A stretch of 64,000 bases of DNA from Rubripirellula amarantea (GCF_007859865.1 NZ_SJPI01000002.1:578721-642720), one strand, 5' to 3'. Shown: positions 18,259 through 28,357, counted from the first letter of the stretch. Program-made: numbers and translations. Notes: generated from the sequence alone by a model not told the origin.

Positions 18259-19797
18259 CTAGTTCGCATTGCGGTTGATGGGTTCTTCCACCACCATCGC
18301 CTCGGGGAAGTCGGCCGCTTTTTCGCCGCCAACACGTTCCCATCGCTTGTTGTTGAACCCACCTTTGGGTTGGTTCATCGGAATGTCCATCCCACCGGCG
18401 TCACCGAGCATCCGATAGAGCTCGTCTTCCATTTCCTTCGCCACGGACTTGTAATCAGGGTCGTACAGCAAGTTCTTGGTCTCGCCAGGATCCGTGGTCA
18501 GGTCGTACAGCTCGTCAGCGTCCCACAAACCGTAGTACGTGATGTACTTAAAGCGGTCGCCACGCAAGGCAAACTGAGTCGGTGATTGAGGAAAGTTCTT
18601 CTCCCAGTAGTAGACGTACAAAAAGTTCTTGCGCCATTCCATCTCGGGATTGTTGGGCAGTTCCAAGAAGCTTTCACCGTCCATGTAGTCCGGTGTTTCC
18701 AAGCCAGCCGCATGCAAGACGGTAGGACCGACGTCGATGTTTCCGATCACTTTCTCGACGACGGTGCCGCCCTCGAACAGATCCGGACACTGCATGATCA
18801 TTGGTACTCGCATCGACTCTTCGTACGACACTCGCTTGTCGATCAGGCCATGCTCGCCCCACATGAAACCATTGTCGCCCATGTAGATCACTAGCGTTTC
18901 GTCGTGAATGCCCATTTCTTTGAGCTTGTCTAAGACGCGACCAACACTGTCGTCCACCGCGAGTGCTGATTCGCAATAGCGGCGGTAAAGCCAATCAAGT
19001 CCCTTGTCGCTGTGGTAGCTGAAGTCGATGCCGTGCCACGAATTGCGTTGATCGCGAACCCAGCGAGGCGTGTTGTTTTCAGCGGAAAGCTCGTCGCCGC
19101 GTGGCAGGAAGCTTAGATCCTCGTTCTCGTACTTGCCTTCGTGACGCTCAGCCGGTGTGAAATTCGAGTGAACCGCTTTGTGCGAAAGGTAAAGGAAGAA
19201 TGGCTTCTCGGAAGACTTTTGTTCGTCCAACCAATCGACGGCGTAGTCGGTCAATTCGTCGGTGATGTATCCCTTCTGCTTCACCCGTTTGCCGTTCACG
19301 TTTAGCGTGTACTTGGGGCCTGGTGGCAAGTAGTTTCCTTGACCTTTGAAGCTGATCCAATGGTCAAAGCCTGGTCTTGGGTCATCGTGGTGACCGCCCA
19401 TGTGCCACTTGCCAATGAAACCAGTCGAGTAGCCAGCGCGTTGCAAGAACTGCGGGAAAAACAAAGTGCCCTCGGGAACATTGCGATTGTTATCAATGAC
19501 GCGATGCTTGTGGGTATAGAGTCCCGTCAGGATCGATGCTCGCGAAGGCGAACACAGCGACGTGGTCACGAATGCGTTCTTCAAGTGCACGCCGTTCTTG
19601 GCGATCGAATCCATGTGCGGCGTTTCAAGAAACGGATGCCCCATGAATCCCATCGCGTCATAACGATGATCATCGGTCAAGATAAAGACAACGTTTCGCG
19701 GCTTGACGCCATCGCGTTTGGGAGCGTCAGGCAACTCTTGCGCATCGGCAACGGAAACAAAACAACAGGCAAGCAGTGCAAAGAGCGGCAAACGCAT
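18259..19797 (-). CDS. Secreted arylsulfatase-type sulfatase
   Basis: Type I sulfatase that hydrolyses sulfate esters, probably on algal polysaccharides. The active-site motif is CSPSR (Cys to be converted to formylglycine by an FGE enzyme), within SLCSPSRASILTGLYTHKH. The metal-binding start is FILTDDHRYDAMG and the later DNGFMWGEHG supplies the second Asp-Asn pair. A signal peptide (FALLACCFVSVADA) exports it. At 512 residues it is a normal length. It lies alone between a GNAT gene and the DUF4340 gene. Sulfatases of this type are abundant in marine Planctomycetes, which supports the assignment of host. Confidence 0.93.
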   Translation of the reverse strand: MRLPLFALLACCFVSVADAQELPDAPKRDGVKPRNVVFILTDDHRYDAMGFMGHPFLETPHMDSIAKNGVHLKNAFVTTSLCSPSRASILTGLYTHKHRVIDNNRNVPEGTLFFPQFLQRAGYSTGFIGKWHMGGHHDDPRPGFDHWISFKGQGNYLPPGPKYTLNVNGKRVKQKGYITDELTDYAVDWLDEQKSSEKPFFLYLSHKAVHSNFTPAERHEGKYENEDLSFLPRGDELSAENNTPRWVRDQRNSWHGIDFSYHSDKGLDWLYRRYCESALAVDDSVGRVLDKLKEMGIHDETLVIYMGDNGFMWGEHGLIDKRVSYEESMRVPMIMQCPDLFEGGTVVEKVIGNIDVGPTVLHAAGLETPDYMDGESFLELPNNPEMEWRKNFLYVYYWEKNFPQSPTQFALRGDRFKYITYYGLWDADELYDLTTDPGETKNLLYDPDYKSVAKEMEDELYRMLGDAGGMDIPMNQPKGGFNNKRWERVGGEKAADFPEAMVVEEPINRNAN

Positions 19798-19906
19798 GGC
19801 ATTCCAAATTCAGGGGGCGAAATAGAAACGCCCATGATAACCGAAAACGACCCAGGGGACTTAGTTGCCGACCCCGAAAACCACTGATGGGCGGCTTCAG
19901 GGCTGC

Positions 19907-19971
19907 GATTCCTGATTAGGATTCCTGATTGGGATTCCTGATTGGGATTCCTGATTGGGATTCCTGGTTGC
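19907..19971. repeat. Short tandem repeat, 13 bp x 5
   Basis: Five 13-bp units of gattcctgattgg; the middle three are identical and the two ends degenerate. The array stops 17 bp before the end of the DUF4340 gene on the minus strand. Confidence 0.95.
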
Positions 19972-19988
19972 GGTATCAGATTCCAGTA

Positions 19989-22010
19989 TCAGTTACCGGG
20001 CGCACCGAAATTGAATTGCGGTCCACCTTGCAAAGCACCTTGGGGTGGAGTTCCCGCATCGGCGCTCTCTTCGCTCTTGAACAGGTCGTTGCGTTGGATG
20101 CGAAGCTGCGTGTAGGTCGTTTCGGGAATCACGTAATACCAGTCTGCGAAACGGGCGTTCAGTTCCGCGACGCGATTCGCCGCTTCCTTGAGACGGTCCT
20201 TACGCTCGTCAAGCAAACGCTGGTTTGATTTCGTGATCTTCTCTTGCTCGGCCTCCAAGCGTTCTTGCTTTTCCTCGTCCGTCATTTGAGTGTCGTCCGC
20301 AGCAGTTTCATCCTCAGTCATTTCAGCCGCGGCGTCACCGCTTTCGGCAGGTTCGCTGGCGTCTGCCGCAGGCGCGTCCGCTTCTTCGGTGGACTCGTTG
20401 TCTTCGGTGGACTCATCGCCGGTTTCTTCCGACTCCTCAGCGGTTTCATCTTGAGCCTGACCTGAACCGACTGCCTCGCCGCTGCCTTCGACTTCCGTTT
20501 CGCCTTCTTCAACGATGGTGTCTTCGGTACTGGCGTCCTCAGTACTGGCTTCCTCGGTACTGGCGTCTTCTGTCATCGGTTCCTCGGCGGATGCGTCGCC
20601 CTCTGCGGATGCGTCTGCGGCGGGCTCCTCCTCGGTCATGTCGGAGTTGTCCGTTGCGGGCTGTTGTTCCATTTCCTGCTCAGTCGCCGATTCTTCCGAA
20701 TCTTCGAATCCCGTCAGCGGCTCTTCCTCTTCCATTTCGTCCGCAGCGGCCGCTTCGACCTCAGGTGGATTCAGTAAGGCATCGAGTTCTTCCAGCGTTT
20801 GCGGAACGGCCTGCAAATCAGGGGCGGGGAACTTGTCTTCATCAACGACGGTGGTGACAAACAAGTACCGGTTCACTCCACCGGCTTCGTCTTCGTCTGC
20901 CGAATCACCATCATCACCAATACCCGCGACATTGCCGAAACGCAAAACGTACTTCACGCCATTGTTGATTGAAACGCTCAGTTCACCATTGGCCGACAGG
21001 ATTTCCGCTTCGCCATCGGTGCCCATGCTGACCGGGTAAAAGCCACGTTGAGCCAGCGACGTCACGGCATCTTGATTGCTCGTCAAATCTTCGCTGGCTT
21101 TCAACGTCGAACTGACGCCTTCCGGCTTGCGGAACACGCCGACGATTTTCAAATCATCCAGTGCGTTCTTCAGTTCGTTCAGTTTGGTGTCGTTAAGTTC
21201 CTTGTCAGCGGCGACCTGAACTTCCTTCGGCGGAGCCATGGGGTTCTTAGGATTGAACTCCATCAACTTATTCAGCGACCACTTCGTGCCCTCTTGGTCA
21301 ACCAACGCCGTGTAGTTGCGAACCAACGCGATGCCGCCGGCACCCAGTTCTGCGGTGTAGTCTTTGATTTCGATTTGTTCGATGTCGATGCTGCTCATTT
21401 GCAACAAGTCGTCTTCGATCCAGTCAGTAAACTTCGTCGTTAAAGGTCCGTCGTCAAACTTCACAACGTAGACCGGGTCTTGGTTGGGAATGCGAACGTA
21501 CCGTTTGGTTTCGTCGTCTTTGACTGGGTCCCCGATGATCAATGACGCAAGCGTTTCTTGCTTGTCGTTCTTGAACGTGACCAGACGGCCAACCCCTTCG
21601 TCGCCGACTTCCAAAGTTTCGAGCTTGGGTTCGATCACACCCAGGTCGTCGTGGTCTTCTGCATTTTCCGTCTGGACGTCTAGGATCTTCACGCCGACCA
21701 GCGAGTTCGCGGCAACCTTCATTTGTTCCAACGCGTCGGCCGGATAGCCATCCTTGGACGGGATTGTCCACAGGCCGGTTTCACGATCCTTGCGGATCTC
21801 GAACGTACCCAGTTGCCCTTGTTCTTCGTCGAACGTGACGATCTTCATGCTCGATGCGGCTAGCGGGTCTTTGAATTCCTGGAACAACATCGATCCAGCT
21901 AACTCTTCGCTTCCCGTGTCGGTTGCGCGAGGCCAAGCGACAAAGGTAGCCATCGCGATGGTGACCAGAGCAATGCCCCAGAAGGAGACAGTCTTAGTAG
22001 CTTCAGACAT
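19989..22010 (-). CDS. DUF4340-domain protein of a Gld-type ABC system
   Basis: Membrane-anchored protein with one N-terminal transmembrane helix (WGIALVTIAMATFVAW) and a DUF4340 region, seen as RDRETGLWTIPSKDGYPAD, followed by LIIGDPVKDDETKRYVR. DUF4340 proteins commonly sit next to GldF/GldG-like ABC genes, as here (gene order ATPase, GldFG fusion, DUF4340). Residues about 416-577 are a very acidic low-complexity stretch with short Glu/Ser/Thr/Asp repeats such as DASTEEASTED, coded by a 15-bp tandem repeat near 20519-20575. It ends in a Gly/Pro/Gln-rich tail. Function is unknown; a substrate-holding periplasmic subunit is an inference. Confidence 0.8.
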   Translation of the reverse strand: MSEATKTVSFWGIALVTIAMATFVAWPRATDTGSEELAGSMLFQEFKDPLAASSMKIVTFDEEQGQLGTFEIRKDRETGLWTIPSKDGYPADALEQMKVAANSLVGVKILDVQTENAEDHDDLGVIEPKLETLEVGDEGVGRLVTFKNDKQETLASLIIGDPVKDDETKRYVRIPNQDPVYVVKFDDGPLTTKFTDWIEDDLLQMSSIDIEQIEIKDYTAELGAGGIALVRNYTALVDQEGTKWSLNKLMEFNPKNPMAPPKEVQVAADKELNDTKLNELKNALDDLKIVGVFRKPEGVSSTLKASEDLTSNQDAVTSLAQRGFYPVSMGTDGEAEILSANGELSVSINNGVKYVLRFGNVAGIGDDGDSADEDEAGGVNRYLFVTTVVDEDKFPAPDLQAVPQTLEELDALLNPPEVEAAAADEMEEEEPLTGFEDSEESATEQEMEQQPATDNSDMTEEEPAADASAEGDASAEEPMTEDASTEEASTEDASTEDTIVEEGETEVEGSGEAVGSGQAQDETAEESEETGDESTEDNESTEEADAPAADASEPAESGDAAAEMTEDETAADDTQMTDEEKQERLEAEQEKITKSNQRLLDERKDRLKEAANRVAELNARFADWYYVIPETTYTQLRIQRNDLFKSEESADAGTPPQGALQGGPQFNFGAPGN

Positions 22011-22179
22011 AGTTAGGTATTAGGTTTCAGGTAACAGGTGTCAGGGAGAGGTTCAGCGAACAGGGTTCAGCAAATGGGCAAATCGTGAGTCGTCGGGTTC
22101 CAGTGATCGGCTTCGAGCGGCAAGCAATCTTTTGGTTTGGCTGTTGCTGGACGCGTCGTTCCTATCACCGGTCCCGTTC

Positions 22180-25125
22180 CTACTTCAGCCTTGATTTGCT
22201 GATGTTTTCGCGTTCTCGCAATCGGCGGGCCGCGAACACGATCACGCCAACGACCAACGGTGGAATGCAAGGCAAAGCCACCGCAGCAGCTTTGACCTGG
22301 TTTTGAATCTTCGTGACCTGGTCGTCAGCGGTTCGCTGGATATCGCGAACCTTCAATTCCTGGTCACGCTTAAGTTTGGTTTGTTGAACGTCAAGCTTGC
22401 GTTGTTCGAGTTCCTGTTGCGTTTGGAAACGCTGCAACTTCGCTTGCAGTTCGACTCGGGACACTTGCCCATCGCTGTTCTTTTCTTGCAACTTGGCGAT
22501 GTCTTCTTTCAAGTCCTTCATGCGAATGTCGACGGATTCCTGAGCATCACGAATCGCTTTGTCGTACTGGTCCTGGAATTCCTTACTTCGCTTACGAACT
22601 TCTTGTTGCGCGACGTCGCGGACCGAATCGATCATACGCAAGCTCGCGAACGTCGGCTCGTGCTTGCGAATTTCAACGAACTCGTCCTCGCCGGTTAACC
22701 AGTCGATGCAGTTGAGAACAAAGGTCACGTTTTGGAACTGGAACTTCGCCTCGGCAATCGTGTCCGGGTCAGCTCGAATCATCAAGAATTCAGGCAGCAT
22801 CAAGTCGGTGTCGGCGACATAGACGACGCGGACCGGGCTAGTGGTCGGCGATTCTTCAACGACCGTCTCCTCGCTATCGTCTGAGCTGTCTTCGTTCGAG
22901 TCGTCGTCTGCTTTGGCAACGTCGTCGGATGCTTTGGCCTTACCTTCAGCTTCGCCTTCGATCGTGATTGCAATGGGAACCTGGGGACGAATGGAGTCCA
23001 CTTCACGCTCGATCGTCGTCTGACCCGACATGATCTCGGACATTTTATCAAACGGGATCATTCCCGATTGACTGCCGGTGCGCAGCAGCGTGGTGTGCTT
23101 GAACTTACTTTCCGGCCGCGGTTCGACGACTCCGGCGACAATCGCCAGCACTTCGTTCATGCCTGAAGTGATCGGGCTTTCGCTCGAAAGCGTTTCCCCT
23201 TCAACGGCTCCCGGTGCATCATTGTCGATGAACAACCACATCCCATTGGCGCTGTCGGCCAAGGCTGGGTAAGGGTTGTACAACTGCCAAGCCAAATCGG
23301 GCGTGTACATGTTTTGGGCGTTCAGCTTGCCCGGTACATCGAGTTCCAGCAGGTCCCATAATTGGCGGATGTCACCCTTGGGTGATGCCCCGCCGCCGCC
23401 GCCAAACATACCGCCTGGTGCCTGTTTGGGAGCTCCAGTGGGAGTGATGTATCGCATGCCCACGGGGGCAGGATCTTCAAAAACAGCAACCGGAACACCC
23501 GAACGAACGGCCTCGAGTAAACGCTCAAATTGCGGGGGAGCGAGTGATGAAGGCTGAACGGCTAGGAGTGCCGCGTACATGTCCTTCGATACCGGACCGT
23601 TCAAATCGACGGCTTCCACTTCGTATTGCTTACTCAGTTCATCGATCAGCGGATGGCGATTGACCTGCTGCATCGACATTCCGGACATCACCGCGCCGCC
23701 CATCAATCGAGCGTCGGTGGCGACGATCCCGATGCGTTTCTTCGCTCCAGATGCGACGGTATCAATCGATCGAACCAATTCATATTCAACCGGAATGCCG
23801 TATTCGAAGATCGGCACTGTGACGTTCTGCAGGCCTGACTTGAACGCAGCGCCAAGAATCAGTTGCTTGGTTTGAGTCGAGCCTTTCTCGCGAACCATTC
23901 GAGTGACGGGTTCGATTCCGAAACGTTCTTCCGCGAGCGCTGCTTCGTCGCTGAACAATTCGATATTGTCGTACAAGTTGACTTCGAGTTCGCGACCACG
24001 GGACGCCGCTTCGCTGCGGAATTCCTTCAACAGGTTGACCAACTCGTAGCGAGTTTTCGCGTAAACTTCGGGGACATCCTTGCTGATGAACGCGTCGATC
24101 ACGACCTTTCGGTCGCTGTCGAGTTCACGGATCAGCTTCTTGGTGGCCGGCGAAAGCGATGAAACTTTGCCTTCGGTCATGTCCTGGCGAAAGATGTCCT
24201 TGTTGCGAAAGAACACCGTCGCTCCACCCGCGATCAAGACCAGCGCCAAAACACGAGCGATGTAGTGCCACGCCATCGTGTTGCCGTCTTTGCCACCCGT
24301 CCAGTGACGCCGCCCGATCAACACCATGCACATGTACAAGCCTATCGCGGCAACGAGCACAAAGTACACGACTGACGAGGTGCTGATCACGCCGCGACCG
24401 AAATCGTCGAACGGGCGAGCGATACCAGATTCGCCGATAAGCGTTGCGAGTCGTTGGCTTGGTGAAACGCCTTTGATGATCGAAGCAAATGCCAGCGGAG
24501 CGTTAAACAGCGCACCGAGCACAAAGCCAACGGTTAGGTTGCCCGTCAGGAACGACGCGACCATTCCGATCGCGATCATCGTCAAACCGACGAAGTAGTA
24601 ACCGAGGTAGGAAGTGAAGATCAGACCAATGTCGACTTGGCCTTCCGTCAAAATCGCCAGCGTCAAAAACGTGCTGATTTGCGAGAACAACAACGAGGCC
24701 GTGAAGATCGCCGACGCAGCCATGTACTTGCCGATCACGATATCAAAGTCATCAGCCGGCAAAGTCAGCAGCAGTTCGTCGGTGCCTTGCCGTTTTTCTT
24801 CCGCCCAAATGCTCATCGTGATCGCCGGGATAAAGACCAGCATGATCAACGGAAACCAGTAATTGAGCTGGTTAAGCGTCGCTAAGTTCTGGGTAAAGAA
24901 CTCGTAGGGCCAGAACGCTGCGACCGAAGTCAAGAACACGAAAATACACAGGAACACATAGCCCGTGGGATTCGAGAAGTAGCCCACGAAATTCCGTTTC
25001 ATGACCGCGTAAGCAGCCTTCTTCGTGCCTGAAAGCAGGGCAACGATCGTAAACAGGATCAGCAGGAAGACGAGGTCGTAGACCAACAAAGTGAGTAGGG
25101 CTGTGGTGACGTTGCTTGTCGCCAT
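22180..25125 (-). CDS. GldF-GldG fusion, ABC transporter permease with Gld-type extracellular domain
   Basis: A 981-residue fusion. The N-terminal part (about 1-285) is an ABC-2 permease with about seven membrane helices and the segment IWAEEKRQGTDELLLTLP typical of GldF. After another helix, residues about 310-700 form the GldG-like periplasmic domain (DMTEGKVSSLSPATKKLIREL and later GIPVEYELVRSID). A Gly-rich loop lies near 568-582, an acidic insert near 731-756, a charged coiled coil at about 835-938, and a last membrane helix at about 942-970 followed by a basic tail. Its ATPase is encoded just upstream. In Bacteroidetes GldA/F/G support gliding; related sets without gliding are widespread, so motility should not be assumed. 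Confidence 0.87.
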   Translation of the reverse strand: MATSNVTTALLTLLVYDLVFLLILFTIVALLSGTKKAAYAVMKRNFVGYFSNPTGYVFLCIFVFLTSVAAFWPYEFFTQNLATLNQLNYWFPLIMLVFIPAITMSIWAEEKRQGTDELLLTLPADDFDIVIGKYMAASAIFTASLLFSQISTFLTLAILTEGQVDIGLIFTSYLGYYFVGLTMIAIGMVASFLTGNLTVGFVLGALFNAPLAFASIIKGVSPSQRLATLIGESGIARPFDDFGRGVISTSSVVYFVLVAAIGLYMCMVLIGRRHWTGGKDGNTMAWHYIARVLALVLIAGGATVFFRNKDIFRQDMTEGKVSSLSPATKKLIRELDSDRKVVIDAFISKDVPEVYAKTRYELVNLLKEFRSEAASRGRELEVNLYDNIELFSDEAALAEERFGIEPVTRMVREKGSTQTKQLILGAAFKSGLQNVTVPIFEYGIPVEYELVRSIDTVASGAKKRIGIVATDARLMGGAVMSGMSMQQVNRHPLIDELSKQYEVEAVDLNGPVSKDMYAALLAVQPSSLAPPQFERLLEAVRSGVPVAVFEDPAPVGMRYITPTGAPKQAPGGMFGGGGGASPKGDIRQLWDLLELDVPGKLNAQNMYTPDLAWQLYNPYPALADSANGMWLFIDNDAPGAVEGETLSSESPITSGMNEVLAIVAGVVEPRPESKFKHTTLLRTGSQSGMIPFDKMSEIMSGQTTIEREVDSIRPQVPIAITIEGEAEGKAKASDDVAKADDDSNEDSSDDSEETVVEESPTTSPVRVVYVADTDLMLPEFLMIRADPDTIAEAKFQFQNVTFVLNCIDWLTGEDEFVEIRKHEPTFASLRMIDSVRDVAQQEVRKRSKEFQDQYDKAIRDAQESVDIRMKDLKEDIAKLQEKNSDGQVSRVELQAKLQRFQTQQELEQRKLDVQQTKLKRDQELKVRDIQRTADDQVTKIQNQVKAAAVALPCIPPLVVGVIVFAARRLRERENISKSRLK

Positions 25126-25243
25126 GATTGTCTTACAGGTGGGTTAAAAGGGAATGAATTGGTACTGATCGTGGCGTCGGCGATGGGGCAGCGTTGATGC
25201 CGATCGCAGGCGGAATGCCGGTGCCACTTGTCAAAGCTTGTTC

Positions 25244-26011
25244 TTAAACCGCAGCGCCGGCGGTCAGTTTGTGGAACGCTTCGTCGAGGTCTCCGCCGCC
25301 GATCGTGCGAAGTTCGTCGACTCCGCCGTCGTAAACCACGCGGCCTTCGTTGATCATGACAACACGATCAGCCATCGCTTCGACCTCTTGCAGGATGTGC
25401 GTCGAAAGCAAAATCGTTTTCGTTTCGCTCAATCGCTTCATCGTTTTGCGAACGCCGCGAATTTGGTTCGGGTCCAAACCGGCGGTGGGTTCGTCGAGGA
25501 TCAGCACATCAGGTTCGTGCAGCAGCGCCTGGCTCATGCCGACCCGTTGCTTGAAACCCTTGGAAAGTTTGCTGGTCGGTTTGTACATCACGCTCGATAG
25601 GTCACAAATGTCGATGACCTTCTCAATCGCGTCCTTCTTTTGTGTTGCCGACATGCCGCGAGCGTCGGCGAAGAAGTCCAGCATCGACCAGGGCGTCATT
25701 TCAGGGTAAAGAGGTCCGTTTTCGGGCAAATAGCCGAGGTGACGACTGCCTTCGATGCGGTCTTCCATCATGTTGTGACCGGCAATGCGACCAAAACCTT
25801 CGCTCGGAGCGATATAGCCGGTCAACATCTTCATGGTCGTGCTCTTTCCGGCACCGTTGGGACCAAGAAACGCGACCAATTCACCTTCAGCGACCGAAAA
25901 CGAAACGTCTCGAGCAGCGGCAAAGGGACCGTAAAACTTGCTTAGCCCCACCGCCTCGATCATTGGCCGCCGGTTCTCGTTGCCGGAAGCCTGATTTGGA
26001 GTATCTGACAT
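25244..26011 (-). CDS. ABC transporter ATP-binding protein, GldA-like
   Basis: Cytoplasmic ATPase of the adjacent GldFG transporter. It contains Walker A GPNGAGKSTT, the Q-loop region, signature LSKGFKQRVG, Walker B DVLILDEPTAGLD and the H-loop STHILQEVE. At 255 residues it is a single nucleotide-binding domain of the GldA/CcmA group. Transcription runs from this gene into the permease fusion (118 bp gap) and then DUF4340, so all three probably form one operon. ATG 26011 begins MSDTPNQASG, an unusual hydrophilic leader of about 15 residues. Confidence 0.92.
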   Translation of the reverse strand: MSDTPNQASGNENRRPMIEAVGLSKFYGPFAAARDVSFSVAEGELVAFLGPNGAGKSTTMKMLTGYIAPSEGFGRIAGHNMMEDRIEGSRHLGYLPENGPLYPEMTPWSMLDFFADARGMSATQKKDAIEKVIDICDLSSVMYKPTSKLSKGFKQRVGMSQALLHEPDVLILDEPTAGLDPNQIRGVRKTMKRLSETKTILLSTHILQEVEAMADRVVMINEGRVVYDGGVDELRTIGGGDLDEAFHKLTAGAAV

Positions 26012-26469
26012 GCGTATCCTGTTGCAGTTTCAATGGGAAGGGAGAAGAGGGCCGGCAATATAGCACGCCCACCCGGTTCTTGAACTTGGGTACGGCACAG
26101 GAAAAACGGCGGTTCGGTGGAGCGGCAAAAATTCTCGAATCTGTCTGCCTCGACCGCGGTTTAGGCCATCACGTCGCGCTCGTTCGCGGCAAGCTGTTTC
26201 TCGTTTGTCAGAAGCAACTTGCGCGATTCGCAATGCTGATCGTGGTCAGTTTAAGCGGTCGATCTGTATCAAACGACGGAATGGGCAATTCCTGGAACCG
26301 ATGATCACGCTGGCACGAGCGGTGTCCGAATCGTGTGGCCGCGGTCTCCGTTACGCTAAGGGCGCGGCCTGGCGATCCTAAAGCAGGTTCACAATCAACC
26401 GCCTCCCGATCACGGCTAACCCGCCGGAGATTCGTCTTGATGCGTCGAGCGGTGACTTTGTCGGACCAC
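26012..26469. other. Intergenic region between rimI terminator and ABC operon
   Basis: About 460 bp without a supported gene. It should hold the promoter of the ABC operon on the minus strand, but no convincing -35/-10 pair or operator was recognised. Confidence 0.5.
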
Positions 26470-26499
26470 AAAAAAACCTCCGCAAGTGGTTTGCGGAGG
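26470..26499 (-). terminator. Rho-independent terminator after rimI
   Basis: On the minus strand a perfect 9-bp stem (cctccgcaa with ttgcggagg, 26477-26499, loop five bases) is followed by seven T. It lies 31 bp past the rimI stop. Confidence 0.9.
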
Positions 26500-26529
26500 C
26501 TTGGTTGGTCAGGAGTGCGTGGCGACTTG

Positions 26530-27048
26530 TTAGCCGGCCAGCTTGCTGATGCGGTTGTGGGGTGAAGCCAATTCTTCGGCAGTCGCTTGGTAGCGGTACT
26601 GCATTAGGTAGGCGTCTTCGTCGGTGTCTTCGTAGAAGTCACGCAAAACGCTGACGGCCTTGAAGCCGATCTTCTTGAAAAACAATTGGGCTTCCAGGTT
26701 CGTTTCGCGAACTTCCAACATGATGCGATTGCGTCGTTCGTTGGACAGCTTACCGAGCAACTTGCTTGTCATGGCCAAGCCAACGCCACCACGACGATGA
26801 TCGGGTGAGACAGCGAAGTTGAGAATGTGCAGTCGATTCTTGTGGAGTTCATAAATCATGAATCCAACCACTTGGTCGTTCTCTTCAGCGACCATGCCGA
26901 TGCAGTTGCGTTGACGCAAGCATCGAATGAAGTCCTCTTCGGTCCATGAGAACTCGAAACTCTTATTTTCAATTGCCAGCACGGCTGGCATGTCGCGACG
27001 AATCATCCATCGAATATGAACGCACGTCTTTGTTTGGTTACTTTCCAC
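26530..27048 (-). CDS. rimI: Ribosomal-protein-alanine N-acetyltransferase RimI-like
   Basis: GNAT enzyme that acetylates the N-terminus of ribosomal protein S18 (RimI). The acetyl-CoA binding motif is VSPDHRRGGVGLAMTSKLL, preceded by VVGFMIYELH and followed by MLEVRETNLEAQLFFKKIGF, the RimI pattern. GTG 27048 follows AAGGAG at ideal spacing, giving 172 residues; the frame is open upstream to 27075. It is monocistronic with its own terminator. Another GNAT specificity cannot be excluded, but motif B and length fit RimI well. Confidence 0.82.
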   Translation of the reverse strand: MESNQTKTCVHIRWMIRRDMPAVLAIENKSFEFSWTEEDFIRCLRQRNCIGMVAEENDQVVGFMIYELHKNRLHILNFAVSPDHRRGGVGLAMTSKLLGKLSNERRNRIMLEVRETNLEAQLFFKKIGFKAVSVLRDFYEDTDEDAYLMQYRYQATAEELASPHNRISKLAG

Positions 27049-27724
27049 GTCGGACTCCTTTCCAGCGAAACGCACCCGAGTTTCAATCCTTTGAAACCCG
27101 CCCCAGCCTCCGCGGCTAGCACAAAACCGATCCCCTCGGCCTCATGCGGCGAAGATTAGCAGAACCATGAAACCGCTCCAAGGTTGAAAACAGGGAAACG
27201 CAAACTTCGGAAACGCAACGTTTTCAGGGGGAAAACGCGGTAGTGTCGAGAAGTGTCATAGCAAAATAGTTCGACGTTGCTGCACTTATCCATCGCACCT
27301 ACCGAACGAGAAAAGTTGCTTTTTTCTCTCAGTGTTTTGCTGGTACGATCACCCTTGGCATCGTTCCGCGAGCTGTTTCACGACCTGCCGACCGGGACGT
27401 GCGAAAAGTTACTGCGGCAAACTTTCGATCGTCGTTTTGCGCGCTGAGATAGCCACTGGTCCCCACTTAGTGACGCCGCTTAGTGAAGCGGTCGAGTGCG
27501 TGGTCTAGTGAAGCGGTCGAGTGCGTGGTCTAGTGAAGCGGTCTAGTGATGTCGATTAGTGACGTGATTCGTGACAGGAAGTTCCGAAGACGGAATTGCT
27601 TTGCCTTGACGATCAGACGTGAGCGAATGCAAGTCATGGCTAATTCCATTCCTTGCTCTAAAGTCTCAAGGATGTTCTTCACACTCAGCTCGGTCGTGAC
27701 AGCAGGTTCAGCCTTCGTCGGCTT
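27049..27724. other. Intergenic region upstream of rimI
   Basis: About 675 bp with no convincing gene on either strand; the frame at 27546-27818 on the plus strand shows no family features. The right half carries the 25-bp repeat at 27481-27556. The rimI promoter should lie at the left end. Confidence 0.5.
27481..27556. repeat. Tandem repeat, 25 bp x 2 plus 13-bp partial copies
   Basis: Two identical 25-bp units (27481-27505 and 27506-27530) starting tagtgaagcggtc, then a 13-base copy of that start and a degenerate tagtgatgtcgat. Confidence 0.93.
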
Positions 27725-28357
27725 TCATCCGAAATCGCCCGACGAGATCCACGCCAGTTCAGTGTCAATCTGCTCCTTTCCGCCCGGTCGGAGTTGGTTG
27801 TTGACGAAGCGGCCGTAACCCGTGTCGCTTGGAATCTGAATCGGTAACATGACGCCATCGCCGCGATCAAGCTAAAGCGAGTCTTGACTGTAGTATCGCC
27901 GGGGACGGCCATCAAACGCTCGGTCAAACGTCCAGCCGGCGCAGCTCAGTTCCGGGCGATTGAACGTCCAGGTGTGAACATTAAATAGATCTTCGCTGGT
28001 TCCATTGCGAACCGTCAAGCGAAGATGGTCACTCTCGTCTGACACGGTGGCTAACGTTTGAAGCGATGCAATGATGGACTTCCAACGCTTCACATCATTC
28101 TCGCAGGCCCTGGCGTCGGGAAATCGCAGGAACGACCAATCGTGGGGCAAAGCGACATCTATCGTAGCAAGCGATTGTTCAAAAGAAGTTGACGAAGATC
28201 GCTGCACATACCCGTTGTGGATTGACACAATGGAAGTGCCCCAAACGGCCGCACCGGAAAGTGCGAGCCGGTCAGCGTCACCGTCGATTGTGATTGTGCT
28301 ACTTGATCGGCGTTGAGGCCTGACGTGAAACAACCCGCGTGAAACCTTGTGGTTCAC
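27725..28357 (-). pseudogene. Interrupted reading frame of unknown function
   Basis: A minus-strand frame reads 161 codons from 28357 to a TAG at 27872. It then continues in the same frame for 48 further sense codons with protein-like composition (VMLPIQIPSDTGYGRFVNNQ, then TELAWISSGDFG) to a TGA at 27725. The 5' end runs into the parB terminator hairpin, so the annotated GTG at 28357 is unlikely to be a true start. Protein-like segments include DVALPHDWSFLRFPD and HTWTFNRPELSCAGWTFD. I recognise no family. It may be a decayed gene, missing its start and split by a stop; a small intact gene of about 140 residues is the alternative. Confidence 0.35.
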
